Positions 36,026-46,076 are shown, counted from the stretch's first letter. The stretch: 64,000 bases of DNA from Shewanella sp. MBTL60-007 (GCF_019654915.1 NZ_BPET01000009.1:44606-108605), one strand, 5' to 3'. Notes: generated from the letters alone by a model not told the origin. Translations and numbers: made by a program.

Positions 36026-36622
36026 CTAAAGAGATTGCTCAATGCCATTCATAAATGCCTTATCGGCTAAGGCGAGCATAGCGAGATCCTCTTTGGTATC
36101 GCCGTACGCGTAGATCTGGCTATAGCGGCTTAAATCAAATTCCTGCGACACCTTATAAGCCTTAGCCTCACAGCTACAATCTCCGCCGCTGTAGTGACCG
36201 CTATAGCGCCTACCGTCAACAGCCATCTCGCTACAGATGAGTGCTATGCCCATCGTCTTGCACCAAGGCTTAAGATAAAGATCAAGCGAAGCCGAGACCA
36301 GCACAACGGTCGCCCCATCGGCTTGGTGCAGCCTTAAGGTTTGCAGCATGTCGGCCCTTAAGCTTGAGGGAATAACTCGGTGAGCATAGGCCTCACCTAA
36401 GGCGCTAACCTTATGTTCACAGCGCCCCGCAAAGGCAAAGAAGCTAACAAATGGTCTTAATTTTCGCGCTGGGATCAGCCCCAGTTTATAAAGCAGATAT
36501 AGCGGCGACATAAACACCACGCCGAGCAACAACCGAAGTGGCGTTGCCGAATAGATAATAAATTTGGTAAACATATCGTGATGGGTCAAGGTGCCATCAA
36601 AGTCGAACAAGACTAGCTTCAA
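36026..36622 (-). CDS. HAD-IB family phosphatase
   Basis: 198-residue haloacid dehalogenase superfamily hydrolase: motif I LFDFDGTLT (nucleophile D7), motif II VLVSAS, motif III/IV AYGDTKEDLAML. The helical cap with aromatic and hydrophobic residues (about 25-75) fits the HAD-IB group that includes phosphoserine phosphatase and phosphatidylglycerophosphate-like enzymes. Begins 48 bases after the GlnD-like gene on the same strand and is probably co-transcribed. Substrate unknown. Confidence 0.85.
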   Translation of the reverse strand: MKLVLFDFDGTLTHHDMFTKFIIYSATPLRLLLGVVFMSPLYLLYKLGLIPARKLRPFVSFFAFAGRCEHKVSALGEAYAHRVIPSSLRADMLQTLRLHQADGATVVLVSASLDLYLKPWCKTMGIALICSEMAVDGRRYSGHYSGGDCSCEAKAYKVSQEFDLSRYSQIYAYGDTKEDLAMLALADKAFMNGIEQSL

Positions 36623-36670
36623 GCCGCTCTCCTAAGCTGTCGATACAATAGCGAACTATTCTACCAGCTT

Positions 36671-39244
36671 TTAGGCAATCTCCTCTTCGATAATATCCAC
36701 CAGCTTAAGTTGCTCGTCATGACCAAAGGCGGTTTTCTCGGCGTTAGAGACCATAAATACATTCTCGGTACACTCACCTAGGGTACTTATCTTGGCTGAA
36801 TGAATAATCAGATTGCGCTCAGACAATAAGTTACAGATCTGCTCTAGATAGATGGGATCATCTAGGCTGTTAACCTTGAGTAAGGCGCGGTTCTTCTTGG
36901 TCGTATGTAGCACAGTGACCACAGGAGGGCTATCGAAATTCTTTAACGCTCTTGGTGTCATCAACTTTCTCGGTCTTTCTCGCCGCTCAATTGCACGGAA
37001 AATGCGTTTGATGATCTGCTCGATTCGTGGCTCATCATCAATGGGTTCATCCCTATGATCCAGCACCTTGATGATCTCTAACACACGGCCGTCTTTAGTC
37101 TGCATCATCTGTGCATCTTTCACTTTAAGCTTTGAACTAGCTAAGGTCTTAAACAGATCCACAAACAGCTTGGCTCTATCTTGGGTATAGACAAAGAGAC
37201 TGGTAAAGCCATGATCACTGTTCTGGCCGGCAAACACTCGGGTAGTCCCTGACTCGGTGGTGAGAATATGCTGAGTGATCTCAACGATATCGGCCACCGA
37301 ATTACTACTAAAGAAGTTGTTGGGTAAGGTATGCCAAAAGGCGGCTAAGCGTGCTTCATCTACCCCTTGTTGAATCAATAGAGGCTTGGCATCCGCCTGA
37401 TTCTCACGAATAACGGTACGCACCTCAAAAATATTTTCAATCCCCTGCTTTAACGCATCACGAATCGCCATATACAAGAGCGTCAATTGGCTCTCCTGCC
37501 AATCGTTCCAGTAACTCTCGTTAGTTGCCATCATATCGGCAATGGTAAATAGAAACAGCGCATTGAGCTTGTCTTGTGAGCCTACGCTTTTAGCAAGATG
37601 TTTAATCACATCCGGCTCACTGATATCTTGGGTCTGAATAGCACTGATCAGCAGGTTCTGGTTGGCGACTAACCAGTAGATAAGCGAAGTAGTTGAGCCT
37701 TTCAGCAGATGCTCTTCCGCTAACTCTTTTGCCTGAATGGCGCTCAATTCACTGTTTTCTATGGTCTGTTTACCTGACAGATGATGACACAGGGTTGCAA
37801 ACACGAGTGCAAAACGGTTACTGATATTTTGGTAAAGCGTATAGGTAAGGCTGTTCTTCTTGTTTAGGGCAAAACTATCAATATATTGAATCGCCTTAAA
37901 GGTATGCTCATCCACGGTAAAGGCGTTATGCATATCAAACTGCATCTGCCCCTCGATGGCACGCCACTGGGAGCAATAGGCCGCTAACACGCCGTATCTA
38001 TGCATCAAGCCCAAACACTTTCGCAAACCTTTTGGATGGGACAAGATAGCTAAAAACTCCTCTCTGCAGCCCTGATAATCTTGCAGTTCGCCGAGTAAAC
38101 CGCGCCGAGTCTGCCTAAGCAGCCGCAGTGTTTGCGGCGCAATGCCTTCAATATTGTCATTCTCGGCAAGTAACTTAAACATCCGCATAACCTGACGCTT
38201 ATCGATAAAGGCTTGGGTAAACTTCACCTCAATGAGCCCATTACAAACACTGAAATACTTATCGATAGCGTCTAGATTGCTGCGCTCGGTGTCATTTAAG
38301 GTATCGAGCTTAAAGGAGTCACAGATGATCTGATTTAACTCTCGCACTCGGGTCATCGCCCTAAATAACTGGCGCATCATACGCTCGATGGCGAGCTGGC
38401 TATTATCGCCTTGACCAAAATGCATAAATTCGGCGACTGCCGCCTGATGCTCAAACAGCAGCACATCTTGGGCAGACTGAGTCACGCAGTGAAGCGCCCA
38501 TCTAACCCGACAGATAAAATCATAGGCTTCTAGCAGTTCATAGACTTCGTCCTGCTGTAGAAAGCCGATAGTCTTTAAGGCATTGGCATTGGCTAATGAA
38601 AAGTGCTTCTGTGCAATCCACATGATGGTGTGTACATCACGCAGACCACCGGGGTTGTTCTTCAAATTAGGTTCTAAATACAGCGCGGTATTCTGCGCTT
38701 TATTATGTCGTTGCAACTGCTCATCCATTTTTGCGTCGTAGAAGGACAGGCTGGTCCACAACTCATCTTGGTAAAGCTGCTCTTTAATGGATTGAGCGTG
38801 TTTCTTAGGGCCAACTAGACAGCGAATATCCAGCAGGTTTGTCGCTATGGTGATATCTGACTTTGCAGACTCTATCGATTCAGAAAGTGTTCTAACGGTT
38901 TGGCCTATGTCTAAACCAAAATCCCAGAGGCGGGTGAGGAAGAGGGATAATTGTTCTTGCTGCTGCGGGGTTAACTCTTGTTCGATTATAATGGCTAAAT
39001 CGATATCCGACCTAGGGTGCAGCGCCCTTCGACCGTATCCTCCCACCGCATTGAGCGATATAGATGTATTATGCAGGTGGTACATCTTCCATAGCGATAC
39101 CAACATTTCGTCTATATGTTTCGCCCGTCTTTTCAGCAAAGACTGTACCGGCAGGGTTAAAAACTGCTCGTTAAGCCTTGCATCGAAGGTTTTTATATGG
39201 AGCTTTAACTCCGCAATGGAGTTCAGTTCCAATACATTAGACAT
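36671..39244 (-). CDS. GlnD-like PII uridylyltransferase with degenerate HD and ACT motifs
   Basis: 857 residues with GlnD architecture. The nucleotidyltransferase domain is intact (GGYGRRALHPRSDIDL, S79-D80-I81-D82), as is EPNLKNNPGGLRDVHT near 191-206. In the HD domain H447 (TVDEHT) is kept, but the canonical FHD is CHH at 486-488 and the following GGDHS is not seen; the canonical QHLLM reads NQNLLIS near 528-534. In the second ACT domain the usual DxPGLL reads DDPIYLE. Uridylyl-removing and glutamine-sensing functions are therefore doubtful while transfer may remain. Either a divergent paralogue or a specialised GlnD; I infer a second, canonical copy elsewhere. Confidence 0.85.
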   Translation of the reverse strand: MSNVLELNSIAELKLHIKTFDARLNEQFLTLPVQSLLKRRAKHIDEMLVSLWKMYHLHNTSISLNAVGGYGRRALHPRSDIDLAIIIEQELTPQQQEQLSLFLTRLWDFGLDIGQTVRTLSESIESAKSDITIATNLLDIRCLVGPKKHAQSIKEQLYQDELWTSLSFYDAKMDEQLQRHNKAQNTALYLEPNLKNNPGGLRDVHTIMWIAQKHFSLANANALKTIGFLQQDEVYELLEAYDFICRVRWALHCVTQSAQDVLLFEHQAAVAEFMHFGQGDNSQLAIERMMRQLFRAMTRVRELNQIICDSFKLDTLNDTERSNLDAIDKYFSVCNGLIEVKFTQAFIDKRQVMRMFKLLAENDNIEGIAPQTLRLLRQTRRGLLGELQDYQGCREEFLAILSHPKGLRKCLGLMHRYGVLAAYCSQWRAIEGQMQFDMHNAFTVDEHTFKAIQYIDSFALNKKNSLTYTLYQNISNRFALVFATLCHHLSGKQTIENSELSAIQAKELAEEHLLKGSTTSLIYWLVANQNLLISAIQTQDISEPDVIKHLAKSVGSQDKLNALFLFTIADMMATNESYWNDWQESQLTLLYMAIRDALKQGIENIFEVRTVIRENQADAKPLLIQQGVDEARLAAFWHTLPNNFFSSNSVADIVEITQHILTTESGTTRVFAGQNSDHGFTSLFVYTQDRAKLFVDLFKTLASSKLKVKDAQMMQTKDGRVLEIIKVLDHRDEPIDDEPRIEQIIKRIFRAIERRERPRKLMTPRALKNFDSPPVVTVLHTTKKNRALLKVNSLDDPIYLEQICNLLSERNLIIHSAKISTLGECTENVFMVSNAEKTAFGHDEQLKLVDIIEEEIA

Positions 39245-39642
39245 AATAAGGGCTTTTCCTAATCGCTAAACAACAGGTTTATACTAGCTGACGACTCACT
39301 CATATTTAATGACTGCTGAGTAAACTTAGCCGTCTAAAAGGTGACTCGAACTGAAGCAACAACCTCAAAACAATAACAATTACAAGACTTTTTTTCAACA
39401 AACCACAAGGCAAACCCTGAGTAAAACCCCGAGGTAGCCCTGAGTTTAGCCCCCAAAAATAGGTTAGTTTCCAGCCAGAGCCCGTCCTTAAAAAGCACAA
39501 AAAACACACAACACAGGTAGCTAAAGCCATTGAATAAGCACTAATTAACAACGTTTACCCTTAGGTGCTAATAGAGTACTCTCTGGTAGCATGTACACCT
39601 ATATACTGTAAATAGATTAGCGATAAGCTAAAGGTCGCCTCA
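39245..39642. other. 398-base intergenic region, no supported gene
   Basis: Between the divergent GlnD-like gene and a small ORF. Contains three CCCTGAG or close copies around 39416-39442. An 81-codon frame on the minus strand has no family features and odd composition and is not called. Confidence 0.4.
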
Positions 39643-40053
39643 ATGAAACAAAAAATTGTATTGGTTAAGAGTTATTTTGCCAAGATTGAAACCGATAAGC
39701 GCGAAGAGATGTGGGCCGCGAAACCAAAAACATCAGACTTTGAATACTCCACCTGCAAGGTTGATAGCGACAGACTCAACGCTGACCTGCAACTGGCGAT
39801 TGAAAAGTTAAACCTCGATGGCTACCGGGTGGTGCAGATAACACCTGTTACCTCTGGAGACTTTGCCTTTAAAGATCACTTCAGTGATCCCCATTTACTG
39901 GGTAACGGTGTCACCACCGAAGGTGGCTATGGCTATGGTTTTTCCTATACCGACAGCTTGATTATTCTAGCTGAACTTGTTGCCGTACCAGCACAACAGG
40001 GCCTTGATGAAGCGGATCCTGACGTTAGCGTTATGTCCTTTGAGACTAATTAA
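39643..40053 (+). CDS. Conserved-looking small cytoplasmic protein, unknown
   Basis: 136 residues starting MKQKIVLVKSYFAKIETDK, no signal or membrane segment. The middle LQLAIEKLNLDGYRVVQITPV recalls the DUF4177-type pattern (long helix, then GW/Y-x-VV), but the match is weak. Codon use looks like its neighbours. Convergent with the outer-membrane gene 26 bases away. Function not recognised. Confidence 0.6.
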   Translation: MKQKIVLVKSYFAKIETDKREEMWAAKPKTSDFEYSTCKVDSDRLNADLQLAIEKLNLDGYRVVQITPVTSGDFAFKDHFSDPHLLGNGVTTEGGYGYGFSYTDSLIILAELVAVPAQQGLDEADPDVSVMSFETN

Positions 40054-40079
40054 GTAACAAATAGGAAAAGCTGAGGCTG

Positions 40080-41144
40080 TTAGACATTTTGAAATAGTAA
40101 CTCAATGGTAAAGGTAAGGATGATCTGATTAATCCGCATCGAAAATTCATCCTCTTTACTCCAATTGTATTCCGGCGTGATCGCGAAGAATAACCAATCC
40201 CTAGCAAAGTTCTGTCGGTAGGTAAAACTAACGCTAGCATTCTTAACGTAATGATAAGGCTCATCGACGCCATAAATACTCGCCTGATAGCTCAACGCCT
40301 GCTTGTTATTGATGTATTGATAGACTTTAAGGCTAGAGCCAAACTCCCAACCATTATCACGATTTTCATATTGCGCCACCGCGCTCCATCGACCCACAAA
40401 TGTCTCATTAAACGCATGCTCAATATCAAACTCGGTCGACTCCCCTGTTACCTTCTTCTCTTGATAGAGCTTTTGAGTGAGTCGCGTCACTGTACTCTCA
40501 GAGAGAGGATAGGTGTAACGCCACCTCGCTTCAATCTTAGGCTTAAAATTCGCCTTAATATTGAAACTGACGCGATCTTTAGCGTACCAATCATATCTCA
40601 GGCCAATATCCCGCTCATTATTATCATCTGGTGATTTGATAAAGCCAAACGGATCATCCTCACCTGTCGAGTCTAAAATGATCTTTAAGCGTTTAGTCAC
40701 ACCGGGTAGATTTAGTCTGGCGTTGAGGTTGGCTCGATATTTAAAGCCCTCTTTCTCGTAATAAGCAAAGTCGTTATACCAACGCACAATCGTGCCGGCT
40801 CTAGCATCCTCTTCGACTCTCTCATCCACAAAAAAACTATCAAACCAGATTGCGGGTTGGCAGAATTTAGTGTTGATGTAGTCGAAGGCTTTATCTATCG
40901 CCCCCTCCATCTGTGACTGGCTATAACAAGGGTCTTCTTCAGGGGGCGGGTTAACTTCTACAGCCTTAGCTTCTACCGCTTTAGATTCTGTAGAGCGAGC
41001 ATCAGCACCTGAGTACACTTCTGGCTCAGCTTCTGCCAACCTCACTTCTTTAAGGGCGCGCACTGAAGCTTGCCCACCATATGCTGGGGCAAGGTTTAAA
41101 GCTAAAACTGTAAATAACAACCACTTAGACGACAAAAAACGCAC
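40080..41144 (-). CDS. Outer-membrane beta-barrel protein, unknown
   Basis: 354 residues with a signal peptide (cleavage near AYGGQA), then an acidic, alanine-rich low-complexity linker (about 30-70) and from residue 110 alternating hydrophobic beta strands ending in an aromatic-containing segment (FTIELLFQNV). Terms such as RWYNDFAYYEKEGFKY and IGLRYDWYAKDRV are barrel-like. Two cysteines (EDPCYSQ, KFCQP) may form a disulfide in the plug. No family recognised; likely an outer-membrane structural or transport protein. Confidence 0.7.
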   Translation of the reverse strand: MRFLSSKWLLFTVLALNLAPAYGGQASVRALKEVRLAEAEPEVYSGADARSTESKAVEAKAVEVNPPPEEDPCYSQSQMEGAIDKAFDYINTKFCQPAIWFDSFFVDERVEEDARAGTIVRWYNDFAYYEKEGFKYRANLNARLNLPGVTKRLKIILDSTGEDDPFGFIKSPDDNNERDIGLRYDWYAKDRVSFNIKANFKPKIEARWRYTYPLSESTVTRLTQKLYQEKKVTGESTEFDIEHAFNETFVGRWSAVAQYENRDNGWEFGSSLKVYQYINNKQALSYQASIYGVDEPYHYVKNASVSFTYRQNFARDWLFFAITPEYNWSKEDEFSMRINQIILTFTIELLFQNV

Positions 41145-41208
41145 TCAGAATATAACATTAATATATCGGGATAGTATCACCCATTACATCGACTTTACAT
41201 CTCAAGCG

Positions 41209-42678
41209 TCATTCATCTTGTGACTCATTAGCAGTAGACTTAGATAACCAGACAAGCTTAGGTAGTTGGGTCAGATCTAAGCAGTCTCCTAACTGGGCTA
41301 TCGCACTGTGACTCGGCGCTAAGTTAGGATCTGCAGAAAGCTGTGCTAGCAATACTTTCTGCGCCTCAACCTCTCCATGCACTAATATCACCGGAGGAGA
41401 GTTGCTAAAGTGTCGATACCAATGCAATAACTCAGCTTGATCCGCATGGGCCGACAGGCCACCCACAGTATGCAACTTAGCTGCGACATTAACGCTTTGA
41501 CCACTAATGGTTAAGCTTTTAGCGCCATCGACTAACAGTCGTCCGGGCGTACCCTGTGCCTGATAGCCACAAATAATCACGTCCGATAACGGGTTTGCTA
41601 AATTGTGTTCGAGATGACAGCGAATTCGGCCACCGTTACACATACCGCTACCCGCAATAACGATCAAGCCTTGGTGAATATGATTTAACTCCATCGACTC
41701 CTCAGTGGTATCGATAAAGTCGACATTCGACAGCAGTGGATGCTTGCCCGGTGACATACGGGTAAAACGCTTAAAATCTTCATCCATTAGGCTGTAGTTT
41801 TTTACATAGATCTGTGTCGCCCGAATCGCCATCGGGCTATCGAGGCAAATCCTCCAGCGAGAAAGATCCCAATCTTTGGCGTGAAGGTGAAACAGATACA
41901 GCAACTCTTGTGCTCGGCCAACCGAAAAGGCGGGTAGCAAAATATTGCCTCGACTCTGCTCTATGGTACGGGCAAATATCGACTTTAACTCCTCTAAGGT
42001 ATCATCCCAGCCACGGTGTCGTCTGTCGCCATAGGTACTTTCCATCAGCACCAGATCGGCCTTTTCGATGAGTGTCGGGTCATCCAGAATAGGCATGCCC
42101 TCTCGACCAAGATCGCCGCTAAAAACCAGCTTTTTGCTCTCATCCCCTTGGCCAAGCCACAGCTCAACCACGGCAGAGCCTAGAATATGTCCCGCATCAG
42201 ATAAACAGACTTTAAGCTGAGGGGTCACTTGCGCCTTCTCGCCATAATCGATCGCCACAAATTGCTGCATCACCCGATCGACATCAGCTTCATCAAAGAG
42301 TGGTTCCAGCAAAGGTAAGTCATTCTTTTCCCGCTTCTTATTAAGTCTTTCTGTATCCCGAGCCTGCAGCATAGCTGCGTCTCTAAGCATCACATCACAA
42401 AGCTCCACCGTGGCCTTTTGGCTATAGATGGGCCCCGTAAACCCTGATTTCACTAATAAAGGGAGCCGACCTGAATGGTCAATATGAGCATGGCTTAATA
42501 CCACGGCATGGATCTGCGATGGCTTAAAAGCGAAGGGCTCATGGTTGCGTAACACATCAGCCTTACTTCCCTGGATCAGGCCACAATCGAGCAGTACTTG
42601 ATACCCTTCTATATTGAGTAGATGACAAGAGCCTGTCACCTCTTGAGCTGCACCGAGAAAAGAGAGAGTCATCTGCAT
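41209..42678 (-). CDS. MBL-fold beta-CASP nuclease with RNA-specificity domain
   Basis: 489 residues of the CPSF-73-like group. Metal motif SHAHIDH gives H63, H65, D67 and H68; further ligands are in DAGHILGS and FSGDLGRE. The beta-CASP domain runs through LLPAFSVGRAQELLY, and the Zn-dependent RNA-specificity motif is GGLSAHADQAELLHWY followed by ILVHGE. Predicted to cut RNA in the cytoplasm. The ATG at 42678 with AAGGA upstream is preferred; the longer frame adds 21 residues unlike the family start. Stand-alone gene. Confidence 0.9.
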   Translation of the reverse strand: MQMTLSFLGAAQEVTGSCHLLNIEGYQVLLDCGLIQGSKADVLRNHEPFAFKPSQIHAVVLSHAHIDHSGRLPLLVKSGFTGPIYSQKATVELCDVMLRDAAMLQARDTERLNKKREKNDLPLLEPLFDEADVDRVMQQFVAIDYGEKAQVTPQLKVCLSDAGHILGSAVVELWLGQGDESKKLVFSGDLGREGMPILDDPTLIEKADLVLMESTYGDRRHRGWDDTLEELKSIFARTIEQSRGNILLPAFSVGRAQELLYLFHLHAKDWDLSRWRICLDSPMAIRATQIYVKNYSLMDEDFKRFTRMSPGKHPLLSNVDFIDTTEESMELNHIHQGLIVIAGSGMCNGGRIRCHLEHNLANPLSDVIICGYQAQGTPGRLLVDGAKSLTISGQSVNVAAKLHTVGGLSAHADQAELLHWYRHFSNSPPVILVHGEVEAQKVLLAQLSADPNLAPSHSAIAQLGDCLDLTQLPKLVWLSKSTANESQDE

Positions 42679-42837
42679 CGCTATCTTCCTTAAAAGGCAC
42701 CTTAATCCCCTTCTCCGTAGCGTTAATAAAGGGTGAGTCATCTCTGGTGCTTATGTTTAAAAGATATACCCTTAACTCAATTCCGACTAGCAGAAGTGGG
42801 AAAAATATCTTGCTGTAATTAGATAATATGAAGACCA

Positions 42838-42871
42838 TAAAAAAAGCAGGAATAACTTAACTATCCTGCTT
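42838..42871 (-). terminator. Terminator of the porin gene
   Basis: Eight-base stem AAGCAGGA/TCCTGCTT with a T run in the minus direction; sits 75 bases past the porin stop. Confidence 0.78.
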
Positions 42872-42945
42872 ATAAAATGGGAGCTTAGAGGTGAGCCCTA
42901 GTGCGGGCTCAATACGACTCAGTCAGGCTTTACGCCTAATTTTAT

Positions 42946-44136
42946 TTAGTATTTGGCTTGCAGTGTTAGCCACAGCTTATCGGTATCGTTTGAGAAACCG
43001 TAGCCCGCATCAGCACCACTAAAGCTGGCATACTTAACACCTACGCTATAGTACTTAGCAAATGGGTAAGTTGCTGCAACTCCCCACTCTTTACCCATAT
43101 CGATATCGCCATAGTCAGAATCAAACTTATGGTATTTAGCTAAGAGTTTTAGCCCTGCAAGCTTAGCTGTCACGACAAAATGAGTATCAACTAGACCGTT
43201 TTCCCAGTTGCCTTTACCACCGAATAGGAACTTATCAGTCCAGCCGTTAAATGCATGTAACGTCGCTAAGGGAGTAATGAAACCCGCTTTACCATCGTCC
43301 GAACCTAATACTTCGTAACCGACCTTAGCGCCGATGAAGTCGAAGTTAACGCCCGCTCCTAACTTGTAGTATGAAGCGCTATAACTCACAGGATTATCAC
43401 TACCTTCAGACTGCTGTGCATATTCCGCTTCATAGCTTAGCTTTAGGGCATCGAGTTTAATGTCACCAGTTGCGCGAATACCGTAGGTATCGTTAGAGAA
43501 AGACGGAACATCTATGTTATCAATTAAATATGCATAACCTGAAATCTTAGCGAAATCTAACGCCTTGTAGTTGAGGTTTACTAGGTTAGTTTCATTTTCA
43601 TGCTCTTCTTTGCCTGAACCCTCAGGGAAAATACGGTTCACATTGGCCACATAAGCGTAGTAAGCCGTTAAGCCTTCAATCGCGGTATTCTTCACCGACA
43701 CGGCATCATAAGTCTGCTCATTTTGACGGAAACCGACGCCACCAACAAAACGTTGGTTATCGAGTAAAATACGTTGACGACCAAGCTTTGCTAACGTTTC
43801 TGCAGGGCCTTTATAGCCGATGTAACCCTGATTAATTTGGGTATACTTATAATCGCCAATCAAAGGCTCATTGTCTGTAGAGCGCACATCATCAACCTCA
43901 GCCACTGCAAACAGGTTATATAAGTCACCAGTTTGGTAGTTCAGACGAGTACGAAGCGTTGTTTGATTTTGCTGATCAACATTAGCCACATCCACATCTT
44001 CATAGCGAAGACGGAACTGCACTTTTACTGCGGAATCATCAATAAAAGCTTTCTTAAGCGGGTCAACGGTTTCTGCAGTTACAGCGGTTGAAGCTAAGCT
44101 TGCGAGTACAGCTAGAGTAAGGGTATGGACTTTCAT
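42946..44136 (-). CDS. Outer-membrane porin
   Basis: 396 residues, signal peptide ending TAVTAETV, then regularly alternating strands such as VQFRLRYEDVDV, LGRQRILLDNQRFVGGVGFRQN and a C-terminal LTLQAKY with the terminal aromatic. The RQRILLDNQRF loop is typical of the alginate-export/OprD-like porins of marine gammaproteobacteria. A CRP-like site lies about 115 bases upstream. Substrate unknown. Confidence 0.82.
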   Translation of the reverse strand: MKVHTLTLAVLASLASTAVTAETVDPLKKAFIDDSAVKVQFRLRYEDVDVANVDQQNQTTLRTRLNYQTGDLYNLFAVAEVDDVRSTDNEPLIGDYKYTQINQGYIGYKGPAETLAKLGRQRILLDNQRFVGGVGFRQNEQTYDAVSVKNTAIEGLTAYYAYVANVNRIFPEGSGKEEHENETNLVNLNYKALDFAKISGYAYLIDNIDVPSFSNDTYGIRATGDIKLDALKLSYEAEYAQQSEGSDNPVSYSASYYKLGAGVNFDFIGAKVGYEVLGSDDGKAGFITPLATLHAFNGWTDKFLFGGKGNWENGLVDTHFVVTAKLAGLKLLAKYHKFDSDYGDIDMGKEWGVAATYPFAKYYSVGVKYASFSGADAGYGFSNDTDKLWLTLQAKY

Positions 44137-44532
44137 TTATTGTAATCCTTTTGTTTCATCATTCTCATGCGTAGTTATATTGATGAAACAAATCAGGCTT
44201 TTTGATCTAAAACAATGTTACACAATGATTACAAACCGCTTACTAAATATGTGACAAAGATCATCAGCGAATACTAATTTAGTAGTACCCACAAATAGGT
44301 ATAAACTCTATTTAGCTAATTGTTAAGCTACTTAAGTAGTTAGCAACTGAAAGCCGCTCCAGTGAACTAGGCTGCAAGCTATTTACTCTACAAGATTCAA
44401 CACTAGGCTAGATTTGAGTAACGATACAATAAAAAGGAGAGTGAAAGTGCGACTAATCGCCTTGTAATTCCTCATGTAATTAGCTTTACTTATCTAGCAA
44501 CAATACTGTTAATTAACTATTTAGGGGTTGAT
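44137..44532. other. 396-base intergenic region with a CRP-like site
   Basis: TGTGA-N6-TCATC at 44250-44265 resembles the CRP site TGTGA-N6-TCACA with a good left half and two mismatches in the right half; it could regulate the porin. Near 44433 an AAAAAGGAG sequence precedes a six-codon frame only. No gene called. Confidence 0.4.
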
Positions 44533-44775
44533 ATGTTAGGTGAAAACCACTCAATTATGCATGAGTTTCCTGAGTACCAAGATATTATTGTTAAGCTATG
44601 CCAAAGTGATGACTCTTTTGCACAAGACACCAAACGCTACAATGCACTCGATAAAGAGATCCGCGAACTTGAATTAAAGGGCGCGCCAATTGATGACAAC
44701 GCCATGCATCAATTAAAACACGATCGAGCCGAACTAAAAGACTCGCTGTTTCATCGTCTGAATACAGATGCCTAA
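44533..44775 (+). CDS. YdcH-family (DUF465) small protein
   Basis: 80-residue, highly charged helical protein. HEFPEYQDIIVKLCQSDDSFAQ and YNALDKEIRELE are the family hallmarks, followed by KHDRAELKDSLFHRL. Forms an antiparallel helical hairpin; function unsettled in any species. A strong terminator follows. Confidence 0.92.
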   Translation: MLGENHSIMHEFPEYQDIIVKLCQSDDSFAQDTKRYNALDKEIRELELKGAPIDDNAMHQLKHDRAELKDSLFHRLNTDA

Positions 44776-44820
44776 TCAGCAAGTATCAGTTAATCAAGCA
44801 TACATTGATTAATCGATCAC

Positions 44821-44847
44821 AAAAAGGGAGCCTAAGCTCCCTTTTTT
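44821..44847 (+). terminator. Terminator after the YdcH gene
   Basis: Eleven-base stem AAAAAGGGAGC/GCTCCCTTTTT, loop CTAA, T run. Confidence 0.93.
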
Positions 44848-44961
44848 AGTATCCTCCTTTTGCTCAAGCTGGCCCCCATTCGCAACAAAAGACAGACAAA
44901 TGTTTCACTCACTTTACATTTACTGGTATCTTTGCAGCGCATATTTAGAAAGGACATCAAA

Positions 44962-45861
44962 ATGCTGCAGCAAAAATCAAAATTAACTCAATTATTCAAA
45001 GCACTTTCATTGGCTAAAGCCCTACCCTTCATCTTGCTTATCATCGCCATCTTCAACTCCTACTTCATCGTGGTTGAAGGGCATGTAGGTGTGGTAAAGC
45101 GCTTTGGGGAAGCCAAAGATCAACAAAACCCTGGATTACATTTTAAGATCCCATTTATTGAAACGGTTGAGATGATCGAGGTAAGAACACGAAAGAATGC
45201 CGAGAAAATGGCATCGAGTACCAAAGAGCAGATGCCGGTGACCATAGAGGTCAGTGTAAACTGGACTGTAAATAAAGAAGCCGCATTAGATCTCTTTAAG
45301 CGTTATGGTGGTCTGACACAATTTGAGCAGCGAATTCTCGATCCCCGCTTTCGTTCCGCCACTAAAGATACCATTCCACAATTTGAAGCCGAACAGTTAA
45401 TCCAAGATAGGGCCAGTGCAATTCAAGGCATCGAGCGCCGCCTAGCCGAAGAGATGGAAGGCTTTCCTGTTATTGTTGATAACATTCAAATTGAAAATAT
45501 CATCCTGCCACAAAAGTACATTAACTCAATTGAGATAAAGCAGACTGAAAAAAACCTTGCCGCTGCCGAAGAGCACAAGCTTGAACGACAACGTCTCGAG
45601 GCGCTTCGCGCTGTAAACACTGCCGACGCAAGAGCAAAAGGCATCCTTAAAGTTGCCGAAGCCGAAGCTCAGTCAATTCTGTTAAAGGGTAAAGCGGAAG
45701 CGGAGGCTATCGAAGCAAAAGCTAAGGCTCTTAAAAACAATCCGCTTATTGTAAAGTTAACAGAAGCGCAAGCTTGGGACGGTAAACTCCCCAGCACTAT
45801 GATGGGTGAAGGTGCCATGCCGATAATGGACATTAGAGATTCTGCAAGGTCAAAAGAATAG
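44962..45861 (+). CDS. SPFH/prohibitin-family membrane protein (HflC-like)
   Basis: 299 residues: one N-terminal transmembrane helix (about 18-36), an SPFH domain (VVEGHVGVVKRFGEAKD through the VEVSVNWTVNKEAALDLF region), and a C-terminal coiled coil with alternating Ala, Glu and Lys (ARAKGILKVAEAEAQSIL). Prohibitin-like oligomers scaffold membrane proteases or microdomains. It is not the hflK/hflC pair, as no partner gene follows. ATG at 44962 with AAAGGA upstream is chosen; the open frame begins 34 codons earlier. Confidence 0.88.
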   Translation: MLQQKSKLTQLFKALSLAKALPFILLIIAIFNSYFIVVEGHVGVVKRFGEAKDQQNPGLHFKIPFIETVEMIEVRTRKNAEKMASSTKEQMPVTIEVSVNWTVNKEAALDLFKRYGGLTQFEQRILDPRFRSATKDTIPQFEAEQLIQDRASAIQGIERRLAEEMEGFPVIVDNIQIENIILPQKYINSIEIKQTEKNLAAAEEHKLERQRLEALRAVNTADARAKGILKVAEAEAQSILLKGKAEAEAIEAKAKALKNNPLIVKLTEAQAWDGKLPSTMMGEGAMPIMDIRDSARSKE

Positions 45862-45873
45862 CTATTCTTAAGT

Positions 45874-45906
45874 AACGGGTGAGTGAAATCCCCACTCACC
45901 TGCGTT
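45874..45906. terminator. Possible hairpin after the SPFH gene
   Basis: Eight-base stem GGTGAGTG/CACTCACC with seven-base loop, no T run. Weak. Confidence 0.4.
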
Positions 45907-46076
45907 ATGTATCTAGAGTGAACACTAACCAAAACATGATTCGATGAAAACTGCTGACGAGATAAGCTTAAGACTTAGTCAATAATGAAAGGCTAGTTAG
46001 TCCAACTCTGCACCAGACCAATTTAGAATAATCTACATTCATAAAATGCGAGCCTATCTTGGTCTTCTAACTACCT

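Noticed and set aside
39306..39551. 81-codon minus-strand frame
   Set aside because: No ribosome binding site or family features; composition unlike its neighbours; probably chance.
44433..44468. Leader peptide after a strong AAAAAGGAG
   Set aside because: Frame is six codons, without repeated regulatory codons or an adjacent attenuator.
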